From NCBI GenBank assembly GCA_016927965.1, contig JAFGLP010000144.1:1-6629 (forward strand): DNA of 6,629 nucleotides. The letters are read 5' to 3'. A model generated the notes under the pieces. That model made no database searches, was not told the DNA's origin, and saw only the letters and a program-made list of their open reading frames with translations. How positions within the stretch are numbered: the first letter of the stretch is position 1; each line of letters begins with the position of its first letter. The stretch comes from Dehalococcoidia bacterium. GTDB taxonomy: Bacteria; Chloroflexota; Dehalococcoidia; GIF9; UBA5629. Both the position numbers and the translations under genes were made by a program. This document shows positions 1 to 6,062 of this stretch, one piece after another.

Positions 1-1141
1 GGTCATGCATGATACGGGCACTGCAGGCTGGGTCGACTCCGGCATAATGTACGGCGATACCACGAAGAAGTACTATACTGAGTGCGCAGTGCCGGAAACC
101 ACCGAAATCAGCGGTGTAACCCAGGCTGAGAAGTACCAGGTCGGCAACACGGCTTGTTTCGGCTGTCCGATCGGGTGCCGGAAGATATTGCACATTAAGG
201 AAGGCCGGTTTAATACGGAGGTCCCGGTCGAGGGGGCTGAATATGAGACATGCATCGCCTGGGGACCACAGCTGGATATCATTGACATGGGTGCAATTAA
301 CCACTTCAACAGGCTGTTAAATGAGTACGGTTTCGATAGCATAAGTAGCGGTGCAAGTGCTGCCTTTGCCTTCTACCTTTACGAAAAAGGTATTATTACG
401 GCCAAAGACACGGGAGGTCTGGAGCTAATATGGGGTGACATCGATGTTGCCCTCAAGCTTATCGAGCTTATCGCCAGGAACGAAGGCTTCGGTAGGATAC
501 TGCAGGAAGGAACCAAGCGCATGGCGGTTCGTTATAACCGCCCCGGCGAGGCTATGCAGGTTAAGGGTCTGGAGTTCCCTATGCACGATCCGCGTGCCTT
601 CAGTTGCATGGGTCTGGTATATGCTACCAGCAACCGCGGCGCTGACCACAATAAAAGCGATGCTTACCTGGTGGAAAACGGCATGGGTAACCCTGATCTT
701 GACCTAGTTCCCGGAGACCGCTTTGCTGACGATAAGGCGCAGATGGTTGTCCTATCTCAGGATTGGCGCTCCTTAACAGATTCGCTCGGTTTGTGTCATT
801 TCGCCGTGATGTCCACGCAGTTAATCATCGATATGATCAATGCTTCAACTGGCTGGGGCATCGACCAGGATGCCATGCTGAAGGCCGGTGAGCGTATCTT
901 CCAGCTCATGCGAGCAATGACCTGCAAACTGGGAGTTAATCCCGCAGACGATAAATTGCCTGAGATAGCCGTACGCTCCATACCAAATAGTGGGCAGGAA
1001 GGGAATGTGCCGGCAATGGATAAAATGCTTCCAGAATATTACAACATGCGTGACTGGGACACCTCCAGCGGCAAGCCGTCAAAAGCCCGTCTGGAGAAAC
1101 TTGGCGCTGGGGAACTTGCAGGGATTTTCAACATTAACTAG
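1..1141 (+). CDS. Aldehyde:ferredoxin oxidoreductase, C-terminal part (5' end outside window)
   Basis: Tungsto- or molybdopterin enzyme of the AOR family, which oxidises aldehydes to carboxylic acids and passes electrons to ferredoxin in the cytoplasm. The frame is open to the left edge (first whole codon at 2), so the ATG at 5 is internal. About 379 residues are visible against roughly 600 for the family. Counting that ATG as residue 1, the [4Fe-4S] ligands appear as C-x2-C-x3-C at C51, C54 and C58. The distant fourth cysteine, C264, lies in the family motif DSLGLC. The cofactor-binding signature DPRAFSCMGLVYATS runs from D195 and is followed by NRGADH, ending at H215. The protein ends at a TAG at 1139-1141. 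It converges on the Moco operon, which could supply its cofactor. The substrate, and the choice of W or Mo, cannot be read from this part. Family assignment is firm; subfamily (AOR, FOR, GOR or similar) is open. Confidence 0.95.
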   Translation, partial: VMHDTGTAGWVDSGIMYGDTTKKYYTECAVPETTEISGVTQAEKYQVGNTACFGCPIGCRKILHIKEGRFNTEVPVEGAEYETCIAWGPQLDIIDMGAINHFNRLLNEYGFDSISSGASAAFAFYLYEKGIITAKDTGGLELIWGDIDVALKLIELIARNEGFGRILQEGTKRMAVRYNRPGEAMQVKGLEFPMHDPRAFSCMGLVYATSNRGADHNKSDAYLVENGMGNPDLDLVPGDRFADDKAQMVVLSQDWRSLTDSLGLCHFAVMSTQLIIDMINASTGWGIDQDAMLKAGERIFQLMRAMTCKLGVNPADDKLPEIAVRSIPNSGQEGNVPAMDKMLPEYYNMRDWDTSSGKPSKARLEKLGAGELAGIFNIN

Positions 1142-1220
1142 GTGGCCGGATGCCAGCAAAATGCACGTAATAGAATATAATATATAGCTCTTCGAGTTTG
1201 TCCAGCATCTTGCATATGTT

Positions 1221-1387
1221 TCAAATAGCTGAATAATTGATCGAAACAGCGCTGGCCGCATCCATTTCAAACCATATCCTGTCCTTTCCCCTGACCCTCA
1301 TTTTGCCTTGGATATTTTTACTGTAATCACCTGTTCACTTTCTCTCTTGGCAGTGACATCGATCCTGAGCATCCCGTCCTTAATCAT
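1221..1387 (-). pseudogene. Two tiny overlapping frames behind moaA; possible decayed gene, faint moaC-like start
   Basis: An ATG at 1387 lies 3 nt after the moaA stop, with a G-rich run just upstream, and opens 29 codons ending in TGA at 1298. A second ATG at 1301 overlaps that stop as ATGA and opens 26 codons ending at 1221. Joined by one frameshift they would make one ~54-residue product. The first piece contains RIDVTAKRES, which resembles the MoaC N-terminal pattern (M/I)-V-D-V-S/T-A-K-x-E-T. moaC is often a neighbour of moaA. Nothing after it matches the rest of MoaC (about 150-160 residues), so an intact moaC is excluded. The second piece (MRVRGKDRIWFEMDA) looks protein-like but I do not recognise it. 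Alternatives are a genuine pair of translationally coupled microproteins, or chance. The frame shift and the MoaC link are inference. Confidence 0.25.
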
Positions 1388-1390
1388 ACC

Positions 1391-2356
1391 CTACCCCCCC
1401 ATACCATACATTCTCTTATTTTCTATGCTGCCATTAAAGCAGTGTTCTTTGGGTTTGGTCTCAATCGCCTTTGTAACTAACTTCTTGATCTCCTCGATGT
1501 TTGAGCCTTCCCGCAACGGTGTCCTCAAATCAAAGCCCTGCTCAGAAAACAGGCAGGCGTAAAGCATGCCTGTCGATGACAGGCGTAGCCTGTTACATTT
1601 CTGGCAGAATGGTTCCGTCATTGGGCTGATGAAGCCAATGGTACCACTGGCCTGTGGCAGGCGATAATAACGTGCAGGCCCATTGCCAGTCATTTTGGTA
1701 TCGGGTTCCAGTGGACCCAGCGTCTCTATTTTCGTTCGCACTTCGCTAGAAGGCACAAACTCAGCAGCCTGATTGAATGGCATAAGTTCAATAAAACGGA
1801 CATGCCAGTTTTTGTCCCGAGTCATGCGGGCAAAATCTATGATCTCATCATCGTTAATGCCGCGCATGGGCACTATGTTTATCTTTACCGGGCTCAAACC
1901 AGCGCTGACTGCCGCTTCAATGCCTCTTAATACATCGTCCAGTGCTCCCACGCGTGTTATTTTTCTGTACCGTTCTATTTTGAGTGTATCCAGGCTGATA
2001 TTCACGCGGTGCAAACCTGCTTCCTTGAGCCCACGGGCATGCTCAGCAAGCAGTATGCCGTTGGTTGTCATCGAGATATCCCGGATGCCCTCGATGGCAG
2101 TAATCATGCGTATAAGGTCCACTATGCCAGAACGTACCAGCGGCTCACCGCCGGTAATGCGTATCTTATCTATTCCCAGCTCCACACATGCACACACTAT
2201 GGGGAGTATTTCTTCGAAGTGAAGTATATCTCTATGGAGGACCAGTGGCATACCCTCTTCGGGCATGCAATAAATACACCTCAGATTACACCTGTCAGTG
2301 ACGGATATGCGCAGGTAACTTATGCCGCGATGAAAACTATCGCATACTCCGGGCAT
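1391..2356 (-). CDS. moaA: GTP 3',8-cyclase MoaA (radical SAM)
   Basis: Radical-SAM enzyme that, with MoaC, converts GTP to cyclic pyranopterin monophosphate, the first stage of Moco synthesis. At 321 residues it is within the usual MoaA size. The SAM-cluster motif C-x3-C-x2-C is at C23, C27 and C30 (DRCNLRCIYC). The SAM-binding ITGGEP is at 67-72, TTNG at 97-100 and NISLDTL at 119-125. The second, GTP-binding [4Fe-4S] cluster ligands are C251, C254 and C268 (FCQKCNRLRL, then YACL). The chain ends in the conserved Gly-Gly pair (G320, G321) needed for catalysis in this family. The start chosen is ATG at 2356, with AGGA at 2366-2369 about 9 nt upstream and an in-frame stop a few codons before it. 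It is the last clear gene of the operon, 20 bp after mog. All key residues are present, so it should be active. Confidence 0.97.
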   Translation of the reverse strand: MPGVCDSFHRGISYLRISVTDRCNLRCIYCMPEEGMPLVLHRDILHFEEILPIVCACVELGIDKIRITGGEPLVRSGIVDLIRMITAIEGIRDISMTTNGILLAEHARGLKEAGLHRVNISLDTLKIERYRKITRVGALDDVLRGIEAAVSAGLSPVKINIVPMRGINDDEIIDFARMTRDKNWHVRFIELMPFNQAAEFVPSSEVRTKIETLGPLEPDTKMTGNGPARYYRLPQASGTIGFISPMTEPFCQKCNRLRLSSTGMLYACLFSEQGFDLRTPLREGSNIEEIKKLVTKAIETKPKEHCFNGSIENKRMYGMGG

Positions 2357-2376
2357 ATAAGAAATTCCTGTTCATT

Positions 2377-2862
2377 TTATTTATGATCATCAATTTTGCC
2401 GTGAAGTGTATCTATGGCATGGGGAATTATTGGCATGATAAGTTCAAGATATTCCCGAACTGCTCTGGGGTTGCCGGGAAGATTGATGATCAGGCACCGG
2501 CCGCGCATGCCTGCCAGTGCTCTGCTGAGAATTGCCGTGGGGGTATTTTTAAAGCCACTGGAACGCATCATATCGGCTATACCAGGTACCTCTTTCTCTA
2601 TAACCATACAGGTTGCTTCAGGCGTCACATCGCGTGGGGCCAGGCCGGTCCCTCCTGTGGTAAAAATCAGGTCGGTATCACCCATGTCCGCCCACTGCCT
2701 TAACATTCCAGCAATCGTATCTAGGTCATCCGGTATGACCTCGTACTTTGCTACTGTAATGCCGAGTTTACGTAATGCAGTGACGATATAGTCCCCGCTG
2801 CTGTCACCACGCTCACCCTTCGAACTTTTATCGCTGATCGTCAGCACTGCAGCATTAATCAT
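2377..2862 (-). CDS. mog: Molybdopterin adenylyltransferase, MogA/MoaB family
   Basis: Activates molybdopterin by forming MPT-AMP, the substrate used by MoeA for metal insertion. The product is 161 residues, a normal size for the single-domain family. Numbering from the ATG at 2862, the N-terminal strand and loop carry SDKSSKGERGDSSG (10-23). The MPT-binding TTGGTGLAPRDVTPEA is at 68-83 and LPGNP at 128-132. D45 and D46 sit in the conserved PDD turn. GERxDxSG and the LAPRDVTPEA stretch favour MogA over the thermophile-type MoaB, though the two are hard to separate by eye. The frame could start at TTG 2880, but ATG 2862 is better: it has GGGAAGG at 2872-2878, 9 nt upstream, and the family N-terminus aligns to it. 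The start overlaps the mobB stop by 8 nt (ATGATTAA), which suggests translational coupling. Confidence 0.93.
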   Translation of the reverse strand: MINAAVLTISDKSSKGERGDSSGDYIVTALRKLGITVAKYEVIPDDLDTIAGMLRQWADMGDTDLIFTTGGTGLAPRDVTPEATCMVIEKEVPGIADMMRSSGFKNTPTAILSRALAGMRGRCLIINLPGNPRAVREYLELIMPIIPHAIDTLHGKIDDHK

Positions 2863-3538
2863 ACTTTTCAACCTTCCCAAACAATGGGCTCACACTTTTA
2901 TTCCTTATAGAAATGACAGCGTTTTTGATTATACCAGTGTTTTTTAACGAGCTCAGCATGGCCAGAATTGCGCTTGAAATGATGTCCTTGACAAAATCCT
3001 TCATAAAAACCTGTTTGCCATTGGCGAATATAGAAATATCCTGACACTCCCTGTCAATGATTTCATTCTGGATAAAATCTACTATGGCTTTAATATCACT
3101 GAACTTGAACGCCGGCACGCTAGGAGATAAATCTTCATCCGTAATAATAGCTGTCAATTCCTCAGGCGTACATACAAGGTCTTTACCCAGATCGCTCCTG
3201 TGAACCTCGATTTTGGGCAGCCTGCCCCTTTTAAACCCTTCAAAGATTGCAATATCATAGCTTTCGCCCAATGACATCAGTGCTTCTTCAATAGTCGGAT
3301 CTTTATTAGCGTTCCTGATGACGATGAGCCTCGATGGTGAACTGATAACACTTGCGTCGCTGCCGGCGCGGGTAAAACGCCAGGTATCCTTACCCTCCCT
3401 ATCTAGTTCAACCGCCTGGTGTGAATGCTTGACTGCAGCCACGCGGTAGCCTCTGGCTTTTAACTCAGCAATGAGCTTTTCAATGACCGTTGTCTTGCCG
3501 GAACCTGATTTTCCAACTATTGCCAGTGCAGGTATCAT
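2855..3538 (-). CDS. mobB: MobB, GTP-binding Moco guanine-dinucleotide biosynthesis protein, with C-terminal extension
   Basis: P-loop GTPase that assists MobA in attaching GMP to molybdopterin. The Walker A motif GKSGSGKTT is at 9-17. Family motifs AVKHSHQ (35-41), a DREGKDTWRFTRAGSD segment (46-61) and the Walker-B-like IFEGFKRG (98-105) follow, with KIEVHR at 109-114. At 227 residues it is longer than the ~165-175 of the classic protein. The excess is residues ~167-213, a compact segment beginning ISIFANGK and followed by a helix-like stretch (DFVKDIISSAILAMLSSLK). I recall similar extensions on MobB of other anaerobes but cannot name the domain. The start at 3538 has a near-perfect Shine-Dalgarno AGGAGG at 3544-3549, 5 nt upstream and directly after the moeA stop. 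No mobA is seen in the window, so the partner must be encoded elsewhere. Confidence 0.93.
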   Translation of the reverse strand: MIPALAIVGKSGSGKTTVIEKLIAELKARGYRVAAVKHSHQAVELDREGKDTWRFTRAGSDASVISSPSRLIVIRNANKDPTIEEALMSLGESYDIAIFEGFKRGRLPKIEVHRSDLGKDLVCTPEELTAIITDEDLSPSVPAFKFSDIKAIVDFIQNEIIDRECQDISIFANGKQVFMKDFVKDIISSAILAMLSSLKNTGIIKNAVISIRNKSVSPLFGKVEKYD

Positions 3539-3543
3539 CTTCC

Positions 3544-3549
3544 CCTCCT
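3544..3549 (-). promoter_or_regulatory. Strong ribosome binding site of mobB
   Basis: AGGAGG on the minus strand, 5 nt before the mobB ATG and immediately after the TAA of moeA (3550-3552). It fixes the mobB start and implies efficient reinitiation within the moeA-mobB transcript. Confidence 0.8.
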
Positions 3550-4818
3550 TTAAATAAGTCCCCTTTCGTAATCAATCAACTGTACGGTTACTTTATCTCC
3601 ACTCCTGACTCCGGGACAATCTTCGGGAATTATCGCCAGACCATTAGCCCTAGCCATGGATGTCAGTATGCCTGATCCCTGTGGACCGGTGAGCGATGCT
3701 TTATACCCGCTGCCCGTTCTAGAAACAAGAACGCGTGCATAAATACGCCTGCCGTCACTGTTTATTATACTGCCGTCTATCACAGCTTCCAGAAAAGGCC
3801 TTTGAAAGTTCTTTTTACCCATCATTTTGAAAATGGCCGGCCTGGCAAACTGCTCAAAGGTTATCATCGAACTGGCAGGGTTCCCTGGAAGACCTAGATG
3901 GGGTATCTCCCTGATGCCGCCTTTGTTACTCTTTTTAATGGTACCGAAAGCCAGAGGTTTGCCCGGTTTCATGCGTACCGTCCAAAAGGCTATTTCCCCC
4001 ATATTGGCCAGTACATCCTTTACCACATCATAATCTCCCTTCGAGACACCGCCACTGGTTATTAACATGTCTGCATTTAGCCCCCGATTGATTTTCAATC
4101 TAAGTGATTTGAACGTGTCTCTGCCGATACCGATCACTTTGGGAATGCCTCCACAACTGAGGACGCTAGCCGCAATACTGAATGTATTGCTGTCGTATAT
4201 TTTGCCCTCTGTTAAAGGCGCATTAACATCACACAGCTCATCTCCCGTAGATAATACGGATACAACTGGCCTGCGGATTACAGAAATACAGGCAATGCCT
4301 AGGGATGCCATCACCCCGATTTCTGCTGCACGAAGGATGGTGCCCTTTTTTATAACAGACCGCCCGGTATAGATGTCCTCTCCCCTGTACCTGACATTGA
4401 GACCCTTGCTCACAGGGCTATTTATGCCTATACAATGCATCTCTTCATTGCGGCTTTTGCGCTCCTGCTCATCAGTATTCTCAAACTGCACTACTGCGTC
4501 AGCGCCTTCTGGAAGAGGGGCCCCGGTCATAATGCGCATAGCAGAACCAGCGGTGACTTTTTCCTGTGCTATATAGCCTGCCGCAATTTCTCCAATTACT
4601 TTTAAAATTACCGGCTTGTTTTCAGAGGCAGAAATAAGATCAAGGGAACGGACAGCATAGCCATCCATAGCCGAATTATCGTGGGGTGGGATATCTATGG
4701 TGGAGGTGACATCAACAGCCAGCACCTGTCCAAGGCAATCAAGTAATGGCTTTTCCTCGGGTCCAAGTACGTGAACCGTTGCAAGAATTTTCTCCAGCGC
4801 CTCTTCAACTGTTTTCAT
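3550..4818 (-). CDS. moeA: Molybdopterin molybdotransferase MoeA
   Basis: Inserts molybdate (or tungstate) into adenylylated molybdopterin to give active cofactor; acts in the cytoplasm, usually as a dimer. The 422 residues match the normal MoeA length. The domain I/II signature IPPHDNSAMDGYAVR is at 43-57, with the catalytic-region DNSAMDGYA intact. RIMTGAPLPEGADAVV is at 95-110. The MogA-like domain III carries STGDEL (190-195), KIYDSN (206-211), TSGGVSKGDYD (254-264), MKPGKP (283-288) and GLPGNPASS (309-317). A C-terminal beta domain follows from about 340. The start is ATG at 4818; its ribosome site is poor (only AGG about 6 nt upstream). It is the first gene of the moeA-mobB-mog-moaA operon. 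I found no convincing promoter or Moco-riboswitch fold in the ~110 bp upstream, although AT-rich TATACA/TACAAT-like hexamers occur about 45-60 nt before the start. Confidence 0.97.
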   Translation of the reverse strand: MKTVEEALEKILATVHVLGPEEKPLLDCLGQVLAVDVTSTIDIPPHDNSAMDGYAVRSLDLISASENKPVILKVIGEIAAGYIAQEKVTAGSAMRIMTGAPLPEGADAVVQFENTDEQERKSRNEEMHCIGINSPVSKGLNVRYRGEDIYTGRSVIKKGTILRAAEIGVMASLGIACISVIRRPVVSVLSTGDELCDVNAPLTEGKIYDSNTFSIAASVLSCGGIPKVIGIGRDTFKSLRLKINRGLNADMLITSGGVSKGDYDVVKDVLANMGEIAFWTVRMKPGKPLAFGTIKKSNKGGIREIPHLGLPGNPASSMITFEQFARPAIFKMMGKKNFQRPFLEAVIDGSIINSDGRRIYARVLVSRTGSGYKASLTGPQGSGILTSMARANGLAIIPEDCPGVRSGDKVTVQLIDYERGLI

Positions 4819-5358
4819 ATATGCCTATAGTGCTATCGATTCCACTATTTTTAGAAGCATTGTACTGTATAAAACTAAGCTAATTACAGAAGTTTATATT
4901 TAGATCATTCAGACATTGAAATTCTATTACAGTTATTCTACCACAAGGTTATCCGGTAGTATTCGCACGATATTGATAGTCCTGGTAATAAATCGTTTGT
5001 TTCTGACTCTTCCCATTATTAGCTGTTCAATGTCAAACGGGTGATTGGAGGTCGTAGTGGCTACATACGGCATATTGTGTGCGGAATCTATCGCAGCCAC
5101 ATTTTTCTTTTGTATGTTGTCCGATACTGACTTAGCCTGAGGGTGCTGTAATTGGTTTGGAGAATTGTGATGGAATTCTAGAAAGGTTGCTAGCTAATTA
5201 GAATATTCAGATCTATACATGGTAATGAAGAATGGTGGGTAATCTGCGCAGTTCTATGTAGTTAGATGTAAATTATAGAGCAGCATAAAACAATAGGGCC
5301 GAGATAATAGATATCCTTAGTAGTAAGCTAATGAAACGGATGATTGCGGTAAGGTAAA
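4819..5358. other. Gene-poor stretch between moeA and the small anchored protein
   Basis: 540 bp without an intact gene on either strand and rich in A/T. The left half includes the leader of moeA (minus strand), with no clear sigma70 promoter pair that I can defend. The middle holds the open minus-strand stretch described separately as a possible Lrp/AsnC remnant (4933-5193). From 5194 to 5342 stops occur in all frames and I see no tRNA, repeat array or transposon end. A long-looped inverted repeat straddles the right edge (5343-5375). Confidence 0.6.
4933..5193 (-). pseudogene. Possible damaged Lrp/AsnC-type ligand-binding domain
   Basis: A stretch of 86 codons (including its TAA at 4933-4935) is open on the minus strand, bounded upstream by a TAG at 5194-5196. 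It has no good start: GTG at 5100 and ATG at 5073 are possible, neither with a clear ribosome site. The translation contains MPYVATTTSNHPFDIEQLI, then MGRVRNKRFI, then TRTINIVRIL. This follows the order seen in Lrp/AsnC C-terminal domains: a YVATTTG-x-YD strand, a helix start with R(N/E)-x2-(F/L)I, then a T-x-T-x-V-V-L-x-(I/L) final strand. The usual ~15 residues between the helix and the last strand appear to be missing, and no helix-turn-helix is found upstream. I infer a decayed regulator fragment. The family match is by eye only, and an unrelated small protein from the GTG cannot be excluded. Confidence 0.3.
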
Positions 5359-5375
5359 CTAATCAACGCCGCAAT
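5343..5375 (+). terminator. Weak inverted repeat with T run, overlapping the 3' end of the anchored-protein gene
   Basis: ATTGCGG (5343-5349) and CCGCAAT (5369-5375) are exact inverse complements, separated by 19 nt. On the plus strand the right arm runs into TTTTT. That is the polarity of an intrinsic terminator for plus-strand transcription, but no plus-strand gene precedes it closely. In the minus direction no T run follows. The long loop makes it a poor terminator, and it may be chance. Confidence 0.2.
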
Positions 5376-5787
5376 TTTTAATGAAGCGTTTATAAAAATC
5401 GGAAAGTTCCTTATCCTGGATTTGCTTTCCAGCTTCTTTTAAGGGGGTTTCCATCGCAGCTTTATTAATTTTCTTCAGGTCAGGAAGCAAGTCTGATAAA
5501 TTAGACTGTTCACTTATACCTGTAGTGGTTTCCTCAAGCTCATAGGATTGGATCAATTTCTGGGAAAATTTTGCTATTTGGGGATCTGACACTTCATCAA
5601 CAGCCTGAGTTAGTGGGGAAAGCAGAGCGTTTTTGTATATTTTAGTAAAATCGGCTATTGATCTATTTCCGTCATCAGAGTCGGCATTTAGAATAGCAGG
5701 CAGAGCTAGCAACATGCCCACAACAATTATTCCTATTATAGCTGCTGCTACGAACCAAATAGCTCTGGTCTTTAATAGTTTAATCAT
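5359..5787 (-). CDS. Small membrane-anchored protein with internal duplication, function unknown
   Basis: 142 residues, not a family I recognise. Residues 1-8 are basic (K3, K6, R8). A long hydrophobic helix spans about 9-33, followed by an acidic stretch DSDDGN (36-41). This suggests an N-terminal anchor or uncleaved signal with the rest outside the membrane. The exported part is helical and contains two gapless copies of a ~37-residue unit, D46-Y82 and D103-C139. Conserved pairs include D46/D103, K49/K106, I50/I107, K52/K109, A54/A111, P58/P115, L59/L116, A62/A119, D68/D125, F74/F131 and I79/I136. A Ser/Thr/Leu-rich linker (85-102) joins them. The single cysteine C139 is four residues from the end. 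The ATG at 5787 has no obvious Shine-Dalgarno, but a TTGACA-type promoter sits ~50 nt upstream of it. Transcribed alone, away from lexA. A reasonable real gene; its role is unknown. Confidence 0.75.
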   Translation of the reverse strand: MIKLLKTRAIWFVAAAIIGIIVVGMLLALPAILNADSDDGNRSIADFTKIYKNALLSPLTQAVDEVSDPQIAKFSQKLIQSYELEETTTGISEQSNLSDLLPDLKKINKAAMETPLKEAGKQIQDKELSDFYKRFIKNCGVD

Positions 5788-5844
5788 CTTATTGATATCA
5801 CTGACGATCGTAAGTATATGACACTACCTACGTCCTAGTACTTT

Positions 5845-5873
5845 AGTATGGCCTGCTTAGCTAAAAATGTCAA
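5845..5873 (-). promoter_or_regulatory. Sigma70-type promoter of the anchored-protein gene
   Basis: On the minus strand TTGACA (5868-5873, perfect -35) is followed by exactly 17 nt and then CATACT (5845-5850; four of six matches to TATAAT). The start of transcription would fall near 5838, giving a leader of about 50 nt before the ATG at 5787. Position, spacing and orientation all fit that gene. Confidence 0.6.
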
Positions 5874-5907
5874 GCCCGGAGGTTCAGAAAAATTAGACTT
5901 TTGGCTA

Positions 5908-5937
5908 TTGACAAACGTGGATGAGTGCTTTCATACA
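5908..5937 (+). promoter_or_regulatory. Possible divergent promoter on the plus strand
   Basis: A second perfect TTGACA at 5908-5913 faces the other way, 34 bp from the minus-strand element. With an 18-nt spacer the -10 would be CATACA (5932-5937), only three of six matches. A better TATAAA at 5940-5945 is too far away (26 nt). If active it would transcribe towards the 3' end of lexA, through the 40-codon frame. It could instead be an inverted operator half-site paired with TGTCAA at 5868-5873. Confidence 0.25.
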
Positions 5938-6047
5938 AATATAAAGAAAAAAAGGTATTTGAAAATGAAAGGAACTGGTACGAAAATATTTTAGATAACT
6001 GGATATGTGAAGATTGCTGGCAATCTACCTATCCGGAAAATTATTAA
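5925..6047 (+). CDS. Possible 40-residue protein with CxxC, convergent with lexA
   Basis: A 40-codon frame starts at GTG 5925 and ends at TAA 6045-6047, 15 nt from the end of lexA on the other strand. The product is hydrophilic and unusually rich in aromatics. It contains ERNWYENILDNW followed by ICEDCWQSTYPENY, giving a C-x2-C pair and three Trp. This does not look like random AT-rich sequence. Against it, the start is weak: only GGA lies about 4 nt upstream, an in-frame TGA directly precedes the GTG, and the putative plus-strand promoter would start transcription downstream of the GTG. It could be a microprotein, the tail of a decayed gene, or chance. I recognise no family. Confidence 0.25.
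   Translation: MLSYKYKEKKVFENERNWYENILDNWICEDCWQSTYPENY
6011..6026. repeat. Perfect 16-bp dyad
   Basis: AGATTGC (6011-6017) and GCAATCT (6020-6026) are exact inverse complements around a TG centre. As RNA this can fold as a 6-bp stem with a CTGG loop. No T run follows on either strand, so it is not a standard terminator. It lies ~37 bp beyond the lexA stop and inside the possible 40-codon frame. It could be a protein-binding site or part of a lexA 3' hairpin. Confidence 0.4.
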
Positions 6048-6062
6048 ACGAGAAAAAATATA

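Noticed and set aside
1142..1200. MoaD-like fragment (VHFAGIRPP) on the minus strand after the AOR stop
   Set aside because: The resemblance is a few residues long, has no start and runs straight into the antisense of AOR. MoaD would need about 80 residues ending in Gly-Gly.
1079..1270. 63-codon minus-strand frame crossing the AOR 3' end
   Set aside because: It overlaps the conserved end of AOR, shows no recognisable domain and has no ribosome site.
1308..1562. 84-codon plus-strand frame over the moaA 3' end
   Set aside because: Mostly antisense to the MoaA C-terminal cluster region; hydrophobic start only, no ribosome site.
1773..2222. 149-codon plus-strand frame inside moaA (and 2009-2386, 2383-2703, 2414-2791)
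   Set aside because: These lie opposite moaA and mog, whose family motifs are complete. The translations are Ser/Met/Arg-rich without domains, typical of antisense shadows.
4819..4930. Moco riboswitch or sigma70 promoter upstream of moeA
   Set aside because: TATACA and TACAAT hexamers exist, but no -35 at 16-18 nt and no convincing multi-stem fold could be traced by eye.
5250..5345. 29-codon hydrophobic minus-strand stretch (RFISLLLRISIISALLFY region)
   Set aside because: No start codon with ribosome site, bounded by stops, and AT-rich DNA often gives such hydrophobic runs.
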